A stretch of 64,000 nucleotides of DNA, taken from NCBI GenBank assembly GCA_025362975.1, contig JANYES010000004.1:165989-229988 (forward strand), read 5' to 3'. Below, piece after piece: positions 1 through 7,074 of this stretch (the first letter of the stretch is position 1; every line of letters starts with the position of its first letter). Under the pieces are notes generated by a model. The model did no database searches and had not been told where the DNA came from. It saw only the letters and a list, made by a program, of their open reading frames with translations. The stretch comes from Alphaproteobacteria bacterium (GTDB taxonomy: Bacteria > Pseudomonadota > Alphaproteobacteria > Rickettsiales > SXRF01). The position numbers were made by a program, and so were the translations under genes.

Positions 1-164
1 CCAGCGAGATGCTGCATGATGAAATGCTGCGCTCGCTTAAGGTGGGGGTGATTCCGCATTTCGCGGTGGTGGTGGACAAGGGCGTGGGCGAGCCGACGCC
101 GGAGACCAAAGCCAAAATTAAAGCCTATTACGGCTTCGACCACGATCATTACGCGAACGCCTAG
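1..164 (+). CDS. C-terminal end of an unidentified protein (5' end outside window)
   Basis: An open frame enters from the left edge (first complete codon at base 3) and stops with TAG at 162-164, giving 53 visible residues. It reads as ordinary coding sequence, with a hydrophobic strand (HFAVVVDKG) followed by a short charged helix and a His/Tyr-rich tail (DHDHYANA). I do not recognise the family. Its stop codon overlaps the stop of the MFS gene on the other strand (shared CTAG), so the two genes are convergent with no terminator between them. Confidence 0.6.
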   Translation, partial: SEMLHDEMLRSLKVGVIPHFAVVVDKGVGEPTPETKAKIKAYYGFDHDHYANA

Positions 165-1372
165 TGGGCGATGCCCCGCTTCACGAGGGCTTCAATCCGA
201 AACATCACAACCGTAGACAGCCCAAACGCCGCGATGGCCAGCAGCGCCACCGTATCCATACCCGCGAGCCGGCGGTCGGGGGTTTCATAGAGCAGGAACG
301 TGGCCACCAGCGCGCCAGCGCCACTCATCATATTCTGGGTCGCCGATACCAGCGACATGAACCCGGCCCGTTCATTGGGCCTCGGGATTTTGGAAACAAG
401 GGCGTTGACAGTGATGTTGCGCGTAGACATGCAGACCATGAACAGGACGAACACGAGCAGCACGGGCACCATCCGCGTCTGCACATAGAAACCGAGGAAG
501 ACGACAATGCCAAGCAGGATCGTCGCCCACATTGAGGTGATGGCCGACCCGGCGCGGTCCACGATTTTACCCGCGATGCGCATGGAAAACAACGTCGCCA
601 CACCGCCGGAGCCGTAAAGCAGGCCGAGCCACTCGCGGGGGTAGCCCATGTTCTGCTGTACATGGGCGGAGATGTTGGGAATCAGCAGGAAGGAGCCGAA
701 CATGCCGAACACGGTCATCAGCAGCGCCAGCGGTGCCGCCTTGTTATGGGCGAGGCTGGCAAATAGCGATTCGGTGGCGATGCCGTTGTCGAGGTGGTGG
801 CGCATGTGCGGCAGAAGCGCGAAAATGGCAATCAGGGTGGATGCGGCCATCAGCGAAATAACGATGAACGGAGACCACAGGCCGAAATGGCGGGCGATCT
901 CAAGCCCAAGGGGAACGCCCACGATAGAAGCAATGGAAAATGACCCGAAGACTTTGCCTATTGCCTCGCCCCGGCGCTGGGGCGGAAACACGTCGGCGAT
1001 AATGGCTAGCGACGTGGACACCATCGTGCCTGCGAACATGCCGGTGACGGCGCGGATGGCGATGAGCTGCGTGAGGCTGGTGGCGAAGACCATCGACAGC
1101 GTGGTCAGCGTCAGCCCGCAAAGGTTCACCAGCAGCACGCTGCGCCGGTCGAATCGGTCGAGGAATTTAGCTACCGCAATGCCGGTGATGGCTGCCGCCG
1201 TGGAATAGCTGCCGACAATCCATCCGAGGTTGCCGGTGCTGATATGCAGCTTTTCGGCAAAGTCCGGGCCGAGCGGCATGACGATCATGAAATCCCAGAT
1301 ATTGATGAACTGCACGCTCGCCATCAGCCATAGGACAAGGCGTTCGAGTTTTGCGGGGGATGGTGTGGACAT
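161..1372 (-). CDS. Major facilitator superfamily transporter (DHA1-like)
   Basis: Predicted inner-membrane secondary transporter of about 403 residues with the usual twelve hydrophobic segments. The loop after the second helix carries the MFS motif-A-like sequence KFLDRFDRR, and helix 4 has the RAVTGMFAG signature, both typical of the drug/sugar exporter (DHA1, AraJ-like) branch. The frame is open further upstream to a TTG, but the ATG at 1370-1372 (MSTPSPAK) is preferred because it starts just before the first membrane helix. The substrate cannot be told from sequence. An REP-like palindrome and an IS3 element lie immediately upstream, so its native promoter may have been displaced or replaced. 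Confidence 0.85.
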   Translation of the reverse strand: MSTPSPAKLERLVLWLMASVQFINIWDFMIVMPLGPDFAEKLHISTGNLGWIVGSYSTAAAITGIAVAKFLDRFDRRSVLLVNLCGLTLTTLSMVFATSLTQLIAIRAVTGMFAGTMVSTSLAIIADVFPPQRRGEAIGKVFGSFSIASIVGVPLGLEIARHFGLWSPFIVISLMAASTLIAIFALLPHMRHHLDNGIATESLFASLAHNKAAPLALLMTVFGMFGSFLLIPNISAHVQQNMGYPREWLGLLYGSGGVATLFSMRIAGKIVDRAGSAITSMWATILLGIVVFLGFYVQTRMVPVLLVFVLFMVCMSTRNITVNALVSKIPRPNERAGFMSLVSATQNMMSGAGALVATFLLYETPDRRLAGMDTVALLAIAAFGLSTVVMFRIEALVKRGIAH

Positions 1373-1423
1373 GGGAGAAGTTTTGGGGGAGCGGGTGGAG
1401 GAAGTCAAGTGTCACACGTTTAT

Positions 1424-1450
1424 ACCGTCATCCCCGCGAAGGCGGGGATC
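1424..1450. repeat. REP-like GC-rich palindrome
   Basis: ATCCCCGC (1430-1437), a 4-base loop, then GCGGGGAT (1442-1449): a perfect 8-bp stem. This 'CGTCATCCCCGCGAAGGCGG'-type element resembles short palindromic repeats scattered through intergenic DNA of many alphaproteobacteria. The IS element begins at the next base or so. Only this clear copy was seen in the window; looser GC palindromes occur at 38025 and 58033. Confidence 0.6.
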
Positions 1451-1480
1451 TAATATGGCAACAGTTTTCCGGACACATTG

Positions 1481-2296
1481 TTAAGCGGATATTTGCATGG
1501 TTTCGTATTCCACTGGTGACAGGTAATCGTTAGCGGAATGGGTTCTGATTCTGTTATAGAACACCTCTATATATTCAAAGATCGCATACTTGGCCTCCTC
1601 TCTGGTTTTAAATTTCTGGTGGTGAGTACATTCCGTTTTCATGGTGTGGAAGAAGCTTTCGGCGACGGCGTTATCCCAGCAGTTCCCCTTTCTGCTCATG
1701 CTCTGGAGGATCGCGTGGTCCCTGATGATTTCCCGATGGCTGGCGGATGCATACTGGCTACCGCGGTCAGTATGCCAGATGAGTCCTTCGCCCGGCTTGC
1801 GCTTCCAGAGAGCCATTAAGAGGGCGTTATTGACCAACTGCGCCTGCATGCGGCTATCCATAGACCATCCAACAAGCTGCCTGGAATAAAGGTCAATCAC
1901 GACAGCAAGATATAGCCAGCCTTCATCTGTTGGAATATAGGTTATATCTCCAACCCAGTAGCGGTTTGGCTGCGTAACCGCAAACTGCCGCGCCAATAAG
2001 TTTGGAGAAATACCCAGGGAATGTTTTGAATCCGTCGTCGCCTTAAACTTACGCTTCGTTTTACATTCCATGCCTGCTGCCGCCATCAACTGGCCGATGC
2101 GCTTGCGACCAGCCACCACACCCTGCCGAGCCAGTTTCCTGACTATGCGACGTGTACCGTAGGTGCCGCGCCCCTCGGTGAAAATCACTTTGATCATTTG
2201 GGTCAACTCCTCATTCTGCTTTTCTCTATTCGTTCCAGGATTGCGTAACCATGCATAGTAACTGCTGCGTGATACCTTCATGAAATCGCACATCAC
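1481..2296 (-). CDS. IS3-family transposase OrfB (DDE integrase domain)
   Basis: Catalytic half of the transposase, 271 residues from the GTG at 2296. It has an HTH_21-like N-terminus ([13 protein letters not shown]) and an rve integrase core with the D,D(35)E triad: Asp in GDITYIPT, Asp in [10 protein letters not shown] and Glu in [10 protein letters not shown]. The frame stays open upstream of 2296 as far as the slippery heptamer at 2374, so the working product is most likely an OrfAB fusion made by -1 frameshifting and not an independently started OrfB. No damage is visible, so the element may be active. Confidence 0.93.
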   Translation of the reverse strand: MMCDFMKVSRSSYYAWLRNPGTNREKQNEELTQMIKVIFTEGRGTYGTRRIVRKLARQGVVAGRKRIGQLMAAAGMECKTKRKFKATTDSKHSLGISPNLLARQFAVTQPNRYWVGDITYIPTDEGWLYLAVVIDLYSRQLVGWSMDSRMQAQLVNNALLMALWKRKPGEGLIWHTDRGSQYASASHREIIRDHAILQSMSRKGNCWDNAVAESFFHTMKTECTHHQKFKTREEAKYAIFEYIEVFYNRIRTHSANDYLSPVEYETMQISA

Positions 2297-2340
2297 TGAA
2301 ATGGGAAAACCGCCCTCGTTAGCCTGTATCCACGCGTACT

Positions 2341-2634
2341 TTACACCGCTTCCCTCGCAAAGTACGCGGCAGCCTTTTTTAACAGGTCGCGCTCCTGTGT
2401 CACATGCGCCAGCTCTTTCTTTAATCTTTTGATTTCATCAAAATGATGATCGGTCGTTCGCATGGCGTCACCCTTCGGTTTGGAGTATTTTGATATCCAA
2501 GTATGCAGGGTGTTTTCGTTGACGCCTAATTCTTTGGCAACCTGCGATACTGGGCGACCAGATTCAATCGCCAGTGTTACCGATGATTCCCGAAACTCCG
2601 ATGAATAAACGGTGGATTTTCTTTTCTCAGTCAT
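2341..2634 (-). CDS. IS3-family transposase OrfA (HTH, leucine zipper)
   Basis: 97 residues. Residues about 11-55 form the HTH_Tnp_1 DNA-binding domain ([17 protein letters not shown]), which recognises the terminal inverted repeats. Residues about 66-88 form a heptad coiled coil ([18 protein letters not shown]) typical of IS3 OrfA multimerisation. It ends at TAA 2341-2343, while the orfB frame is -1 relative to it and overlaps its 3' end. Confidence 0.92.
   Translation of the reverse strand: MTEKRKSTVYSSEFRESSVTLAIESGRPVSQVAKELGVNENTLHTWISKYSKPKGDAMRTTDHHFDEIKRLKKELAHVTQERDLLKKAAAYFAREAV
2374..2380 (-). promoter_or_regulatory. Programmed -1 frameshift heptamer A-AAA-AAG in the IS element
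   Basis: On the minus strand the codons TTA AAA AAG of orfA contain A AAA AAG in the correct X XXY YYZ phase. Slipping back by one base leads into an open frame that joins the orfB protein without a stop. This heptamer is the well-known signal used by IS3-family elements and by dnaX. Confidence 0.85.
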
Positions 2635-2702
2635 AATAGCTATTCCTTACCTTTCCTCACCCCATTATTACTTCAGGTGAGTTGTCCGGAATACTGTAGC
2701 CA

Positions 2703-2837
2703 CATCAGGTCTGGGTGGTGGTGGCAGGGAGCGCCTCTGGTAAACATTGGTATCGGCCGGAGGAACTGGTGGCCCTTCCGATGTCGATGGCGGAGCAGAA
2801 GATTATCAAACTATTAGGAATACCTGCAGCAAAGTAA
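2703..2837 (+). pseudogene. Possible 3' remnant of a gene disrupted by the IS element
   Basis: Directly after the IS right end an open frame with plausible coding character runs to TAA at 2835-2837 (about 42 residues, including GKHWYRPEELVALP and AEQKIIKLLG). It has no start codon or ribosome-binding site of its own and is closed by a TAG inside the IS end. Nothing to the left of the IS continues it, so the missing 5' part was lost or lies elsewhere. The family is not recognised. Confidence 0.35.
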
Positions 2838-2988
2838 ACAAAATTAGTAATTCAGAAATAAATACGGATTTGGCCATATAAGTAATTGCAATACAGATGC
2901 TTATATGGAAAAAAAGTAACAATTATAAGTGGTGGCGTCATATCAAACCTCAAACGGCTGATATCGCTAACAATTGCGTAAAAATTAA

Positions 2989-3010
2989 TTGTCACAAAAC
3001 TGTCATACAA
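2989..3010 (+). promoter_or_regulatory. Predicted PhoB binding site (Pho box) upstream of the 3087 gene
   Basis: Two direct repeats with exact 11-bp spacing, TTGTCACAAAA and CTGTCATACAA, match the Pho-box consensus CTGTCAT(A/T)(A/T)A(A/T). A weaker third unit follows at 3011-3021, and a TAGAAT -10-like hexamer lies at 3028-3033, about 55 bases before the ATG. This suggests induction under phosphate limitation. The remaining bases from 2838 to 3086 are AT-rich and contain no other gene or structure that I can support. Confidence 0.6.
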
Positions 3011-3086
3011 AGAGACGAAAAACCCTTTAGAATTAACGAATGCGGATTTAGTTGTGTCCGCGGGGAACAATAAAAAGAGTTAACAA

Positions 3087-3626
3087 ATGGCCGCGCCAAT
3101 TAAACACTATACGATAGAAGACCTGGAGGCGAATTATAACGACATTCACGCACTCTATGATCTTGCCGAAGAACTCGTCAACACCATCGAAAGCGATTTC
3201 GTTTCCGACCCGGAAATGCAACTAGAAATCGTCGAACCACTGATTAACGAAATCGGCGATGCGGTTGATTTACTCACCCACGAATTTATCCTGATCGCTG
3301 AAAGCAAGAAGAACAAAACTTCGAGCAAAGCCAGCAAAGCACAGGTCGAAAGCGGCCTTCGCAAAATCTTCAACGCGATCAACGATTACCAGAACCGCGT
3401 TCGCGACGTCAGCAAAAAGGCGCATGGCGCCATCATGAACATCGCCGATCCCATCGTGCACAAAATTCAGCGTCATGTGGAACATGTCGTCGTCATCTTC
3501 CTTGAATTCATGTCGATCTCTTTGCAGAGCATCATGAATAAAGCCGAGCTGGAACAGCTGAAATCACGCGACTCACGTGTCGCGCTGATGATGCACCAGT
3601 ACGCGCTTTCACAGCACCAAGGCTGA
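3087..3626 (+). CDS. Unknown all-helical cytoplasmic protein, 179 residues, Pho-box controlled
   Basis: No signal peptide or membrane segment. The sequence is acidic at the N-terminus (IEDLEANYNDIHALYDL), has a Lys/Ser linker near residues 72-85 (SKKNKTSSKASK), and contains amphipathic helices throughout, which suggests two helical bundles. The overall look, with PhoB-type control, recalls small helical regulators such as PhoU, but I see no PhoU metal-binding motif, so no function is assigned. The start is the ATG after an AAAAAGAG stretch. The gene stands alone, with its stop 21 bases before the convergent DUF192 pair. Confidence 0.75.
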   Translation: MAAPIKHYTIEDLEANYNDIHALYDLAEELVNTIESDFVSDPEMQLEIVEPLINEIGDAVDLLTHEFILIAESKKNKTSSKASKAQVESGLRKIFNAINDYQNRVRDVSKKAHGAIMNIADPIVHKIQRHVEHVVVIFLEFMSISLQSIMNKAELEQLKSRDSRVALMMHQYALSQHQG

Positions 3627-3647
3627 TTTTCCGTTTTTTGAATCGTT

Positions 3648-4322
3648 CTAATTAGCTTGTGCTTTTGGCGCGGCCTTTTTCTGTAATATCGGTCCGATAT
3701 CCGGCACCACAAGCCTTGGCACAGGCGCGGTGATCGCCTTTGAATCATCGGTTTTAGGCGCTGTTTGCTTGGGCACGCGGGTTGTGTCCTTGTTGATGAC
3801 AAGCGCGTTTTTCTGGAAGAGCGGGTTGTCTATCTGGTCGCCCGCGTTGATTGAGAGTTTCTGAGCAATGCCGCCCTGCAGGAACAAGAAGGCGAGTATG
3901 GGCTTTTCCGAGGCGATATCCTGCTCCAGCTCGTTGAGCTTGATATTATGCACCACTTGGTTGATATGCCCATCCGGCTCGATCAGCAGGATGTCCAGCG
4001 GCGCGAACTCAGTCGTGCGCTTGATGGGCATGGTGTAGGCTTCCTTGAAGATCATCATGATCCCGGCGTTTTCGGCCGGAGCGGACAGGTTGAACCAGCC
4101 CGTCTGGCCACCCCGGATATTGGGGTTATAGACGTTCCCGGCTTCACGCACTTCCACATCAAATTTTACGACGGGATTTTCTGGCGGTGCCCACGGTAGC
4201 GCCGCTGGCGGTTTGGCGCGCAGAATGTTCATATCGGTGCGCTGATAGAGGAAGCCGCGCTGCGTGTCGGCATACACGATACACGGCAGGCACAACAGCA
4301 GCAAAAACAGCAGGGCCCGCAT
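3648..4322 (-). CDS. Divergent DUF192 paralogue, exported, with C-terminal tail
   Basis: A 224-residue protein with a signal peptide (LLFLLLLCLPCIVYA). Residues about 75-165 align by eye to the adjacent DUF192 protein: an AGIMMIFKEAYTMPIKRT block matches its AGMLFVFDEDNYAQMWMK, followed by DILLIEPDGHINQVVHN and an LFLQGGIAQKLSINAGD block. The usual Trp-Met-Lys of DUF192 is replaced by Pro-Ile-Lys, and a 50-residue Lys/Pro/Ala-rich tail is added. It starts 3 bases after the stop of the upstream DUF192 gene, so the pair is probably a translationally coupled duplicate. The function of DUF192 is not established. Confidence 0.6.
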   Translation of the reverse strand: MRALLFLLLLCLPCIVYADTQRGFLYQRTDMNILRAKPPAALPWAPPENPVVKFDVEVREAGNVYNPNIRGGQTGWFNLSAPAENAGIMMIFKEAYTMPIKRTTEFAPLDILLIEPDGHINQVVHNIKLNELEQDIASEKPILAFLFLQGGIAQKLSINAGDQIDNPLFQKNALVINKDTTRVPKQTAPKTDDSKAITAPVPRLVVPDIGPILQKKAAPKAQAN

Positions 4323-4325
4323 GCG

Positions 4326-4775
4326 TTACTTGAACGCGGGGTAGATCACATGGTCATCAACTTTGATGCCGAGCTTTTCGGTTGTGCCACCGGTAAGTTC
4401 CAGCACCGCGCGCGAGTCCCGCTTGGCGGAGATGATGTCAGTGGATTCCGGGGTGGTTTTCTGGGCGATATGGATGATTTTGCCGTGGCTGTCGAGGAAG
4501 AGCATGTCGAGCGAGATCTGGGTGTCTTTCATCCACATCTGGGCGTAGTTGTCTTCATCAAAGACGAACAGCATGCCGGTGTTTTCGGGCATCGAGCTGC
4601 GGTGTTTCAGGCCCTCTTCGCGCTGCGGCTGTTCATCGGCGACTTCAACGGTAAAGGGGAGTTTTGTGTGCGCGGCGGTTTCGATGGTCAGCTTGTCTTT
4701 TTTAAAGACAGGCGCGCCTTCAGCAAAGGCTGGAAGGGCAAAAAATAACGAAACAACAGCAGAAAACTTACGCAT
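4326..4775 (-). CDS. DUF192 family exported protein
   Basis: 149 residues with a signal peptide (FSAVVSLFFALPAFA). It carries the DUF192 signature: EREEGLKHRSSMPE-like start (here QREEGLKHRSSMPENTG), MLFVFDE, MWMKDT, SLDMLFLD and VLELTGGTTEKLGIK. The usual family length is about 130-160 residues, so it looks intact. It is the first gene of a two-gene minus-strand unit with its divergent paralogue. Likely periplasmic; the biochemical role is unknown in the literature I can recall. Confidence 0.88.
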   Translation of the reverse strand: MRKFSAVVSLFFALPAFAEGAPVFKKDKLTIETAAHTKLPFTVEVADEQPQREEGLKHRSSMPENTGMLFVFDEDNYAQMWMKDTQISLDMLFLDSHGKIIHIAQKTTPESTDIISAKRDSRAVLELTGGTTEKLGIKVDDHVIYPAFK

Positions 4776-4868
4776 TTAACACTCCTATCCTGTTCAAATT
4801 TAGTAAAATTTCAACGATGTTATGAGATTATGGTGGTCTAGTACAGCGATTTTATATATAATAATCAT

Positions 4869-6014
4869 ATGCCAGGTGTAAGATTTTTTAGCGGTGGACG
4901 AAACGATGCGGGCAAGAAGAGCATTGCCCAGGAAATCGTGCGCATGGAAGTGATGAAAAAAGGGAAGCTCGACTCGCAGGAGCGCTTCAAATTCATCATG
5001 AAGAAAAAGCTCGAAGAGAGCCGCAAAAAAGTCGAACAATCAAAACCCGGCAATCGCCCTATGTCCGAACGGGCGCAGAAAGCGCTGAAGGACATGGCTG
5101 CGAAAAAAGCCGCCAAAGAAGAAAAAGCCATGCGCCGCATGGTCATCGTTCAGCCGAAAACATTTAGCAACGGCCGACTGACCAAAAAGGGCGATATTTA
5201 CGATATCGCGGGCAACAAGGTTGGTAAGGTAAACACCGGCGACGGGCGCATGAACACGTATCTCGGCACGTTCCTTGGTAATTATAAACCGAAATCACAC
5301 CGCACGACTGCCATCATTCAAGGCGCCATCGACCAGCATAGCCCGTATTTCATCAACATGCGTAAAATGCAGGCGTTGCAGAACGCCGGTATCGATCCGC
5401 GCACGGGACAACCGCTGAATCAGGACACGATCAACGTGCACGGGGTCCGCTCCGGCGGCGGCACGCTTTACGGCGCAAGCGGCAACGAAGCGAATGGCAG
5501 CGGTTCGGCCTATGCTATGCACGGCGGTTTATACCGCGCGCAAGGCGCCGATCACTTTAAGAAATTACAGGAAATGGAAACCGATATTTACGGCGACGCC
5601 GCCAACGGTATCGGCAGGGGTTCGGCCATCGGCGCCACGGTGCACGGCACGGCTTCGAATAACGTCTGGGGTAACTTCGCGGACAACGCGTGGGGTACTT
5701 CGTTCGATAACGTATTGGGCACGAATAATCAGGACGTCTGGGGTCAGGCGACGGGTAATCCGTATGGCAGCTTCGGCAAATCCGTGCAGTTCTTCGGGAC
5801 AGGTAACGGCACCAACCATATCAAAGCGCTGATCAACAGGCTGTCGCAGTTGTTCGGCCTCAATACCAAAGCGGGCCGCCAGCGCGTCAATGCAGCAAGG
5901 ACTACGGCTGGGCCGCGTCCGGGCAGCGGCGGGCCGCGTCCTTCGTCGGGTCCGCGTCCATCGGCAGGTCCGCGCCCGTCGGCTGGGCCTCGTCCTACGG
6001 CAGGTCGCCGGTAA
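4869..6014 (+). CDS. Unknown basic, low-complexity protein with Pro-rich C-terminal repeats
   Basis: A 381-residue protein in three parts. Residues 1-95 are very basic and helical (MKKKLEESRKKVEQSK, DMAAKKAAKEEKAMRRM). The middle is Gly/Asn/Trp-rich with an imperfect repeat (NVWGNFADNAWGTSFDNV, NQDVWGQATGN). The C-terminus has five or so copies of a GPRPS/A unit. There is no signal peptide or membrane helix. A perfect TATAAT lies at 4857-4862, which would place transcription start at or next to the ATG at 4869, so the mRNA may be leaderless; no Shine-Dalgarno is visible. Function unknown; an N-terminus this basic could bind nucleic acid, but that is a guess. Confidence 0.7.
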   Translation: MPGVRFFSGGRNDAGKKSIAQEIVRMEVMKKGKLDSQERFKFIMKKKLEESRKKVEQSKPGNRPMSERAQKALKDMAAKKAAKEEKAMRRMVIVQPKTFSNGRLTKKGDIYDIAGNKVGKVNTGDGRMNTYLGTFLGNYKPKSHRTTAIIQGAIDQHSPYFINMRKMQALQNAGIDPRTGQPLNQDTINVHGVRSGGGTLYGASGNEANGSGSAYAMHGGLYRAQGADHFKKLQEMETDIYGDAANGIGRGSAIGATVHGTASNNVWGNFADNAWGTSFDNVLGTNNQDVWGQATGNPYGSFGKSVQFFGTGNGTNHIKALINRLSQLFGLNTKAGRQRVNAARTTAGPRPGSGGPRPSSGPRPSAGPRPSAGPRPTAGRR

Positions 6015-6031
6015 TTATCAAATAATTGGAA

Positions 6032-6691
6032 TTAGGCAGCGTGTGCTTTGCGGCGGCGGCTTGCAACGTATGCGCCCATGCCGATAACAGCGGCGAACAT
6101 CGGCAGCGCGCCCGGAAGCGGTGCGTTCGACAGGCCGATGCGGATGTTATCGAATTCATAAGCAACGCCGCTGCTGGAAGCGACGGCGCGGGTGAAGAAT
6201 TCGGTTGAGATGAAGTTCACGAACTGGGTGCCGTGAGAGGATTGGTTGCCAGCGATCAACGAGGCGGCATTGATGATCTGCTGGCCGTTGAAGGTGCCGA
6301 TTTCAGTGGCGCCGTTATAGAAAGTCAGCGTGTTGTAGGAATCGACGGAACCCCATTGCATTGCGAAGTAATTAGTCGGCTGGGCGAAGGTGAAGGTTGC
6401 AAGGCCATTGGTGCCGATGCCGACGTATTTGCTGGTGTCGAGGTATGGAGTAGCGGCATTGCCGCTCGTGCCCTGATAGATCTGGGCAGCGTTGCTGAGG
6501 ATTAGCGAGCTGGTAATGCCGGTCAGGCCATACGTGCCGTTGCTGCTGCCGAGAGCGAGCTCGTCGAAGGTTTCAAGGCCGCTGCCGACGAGGGCGTCAC
6601 CGATGTAGAATTCCATGACGCTGGCGCACGCCGGGGCGGCGAAGCTGATGACGGCAAGTGCGGCGAGAGCAGATGATTTGAGCATAGACAT
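6032..6691 (-). CDS. Secreted protein with VPLPA/PEP-CTERM-type sorting signal
   Basis: 219 residues. A signal peptide (SSALAALAVISFAAPACA) is followed by a Gly/Thr/Asn-rich beta-type region (TLTFYNGATEIGTF, FDNIRIG). It ends in the tripartite C-terminal signal: APLPGALPMF, a hydrophobic helix, then RRRKAHAA. This matches the VPLPA-CTERM variant recognised by exosortase-type enzymes in alphaproteobacteria, which would release or anchor the protein at the cell surface. The ATG at 6691 is chosen over the one at 6721 because AAAAGGG precedes it at good spacing. No exosortase gene is in the window. Confidence 0.8.
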   Translation of the reverse strand: MSMLKSSALAALAVISFAAPACASVMEFYIGDALVGSGLETFDELALGSSNGTYGLTGITSSLILSNAAQIYQGTSGNAATPYLDTSKYVGIGTNGLATFTFAQPTNYFAMQWGSVDSYNTLTFYNGATEIGTFNGQQIINAASLIAGNQSSHGTQFVNFISTEFFTRAVASSSGVAYEFDNIRIGLSNAPLPGALPMFAAVIGMGAYVASRRRKAHAA

Positions 6692-6744
6692 ACAGAACCC
6701 TTTTGTGCGGTTTTTCTGCATGATTATTAATCTATATCGCTATG

Positions 6745-7074
6745 CTATTGAATTAGATCACTAGGATTATTGATGAGGTACAGCATATGCCCGGTGAAAT
6801 AGGCAATCAGGCCAGAGATCATGGTGATCGCGAGATAGAAACGGCGCTCCCTGAGGGTGATGGTGCCGTTAGGTTCATAGCCGAAAAAGGCGTAGCGGCC
6901 AGTGAAGCTGAGCGCCATCAGGATAATGGCGGTTAAAAGCCAGAAAGCCGGGAGGTGTTTATTCCGGGCGAGGGGATTGTCGTTGATGCGCGAGAAGCAG
7001 GCAAACAGGCAGCCAAGGAAAATCAGGAACGATGGCAGGAACAGCAACGCCCAGAAGAGGGGTTTTTCGGTCAT
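6745..7074 (-). CDS. Small membrane protein coupled to trpE
   Basis: 109 residues with three clear hydrophobic helices: FWALLFLPSFLIFLGCLFA, AFWLLTAIILMALSFTGRYAF and FYLAITMISGLIAYFTGHML. The ATG overlaps the trpE stop (ATGA at 7071-7074), so it is probably translated from the trpE message. Family not recognised. In most alphaproteobacteria trpG would be expected here or close by, and this protein has no similarity to a glutamine amidotransferase. Confidence 0.65.
   Translation of the reverse strand: MTEKPLFWALLFLPSFLIFLGCLFACFSRINDNPLARNKHLPAFWLLTAIILMALSFTGRYAFFGYEPNGTITLRERRFYLAITMISGLIAYFTGHMLYLINNPSDLIQ

Larger units (their letters stand above)
1451..2707 (-). mobile_element. Complete IS3-family insertion sequence, about 1.25 kb
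   Basis: The two ends form imperfect inverted repeats: TRATRTGGCWACAGTWTTCC at both ends (R and W mark mismatches), about 26 bp long. Between them lie two consecutive minus-strand frames, orfA and orfB, with an A6G slippery heptamer, which is the classic IS3 design. An identical end (139 of 139 bases) starts at 63862 in the same orientation, confirming mobility and the left boundary. No unambiguous target duplication is visible; 'atc' occurs on both sides (1448-1450 and 2704-2706) but only if the right end is placed at 2703. Confidence 0.9.
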
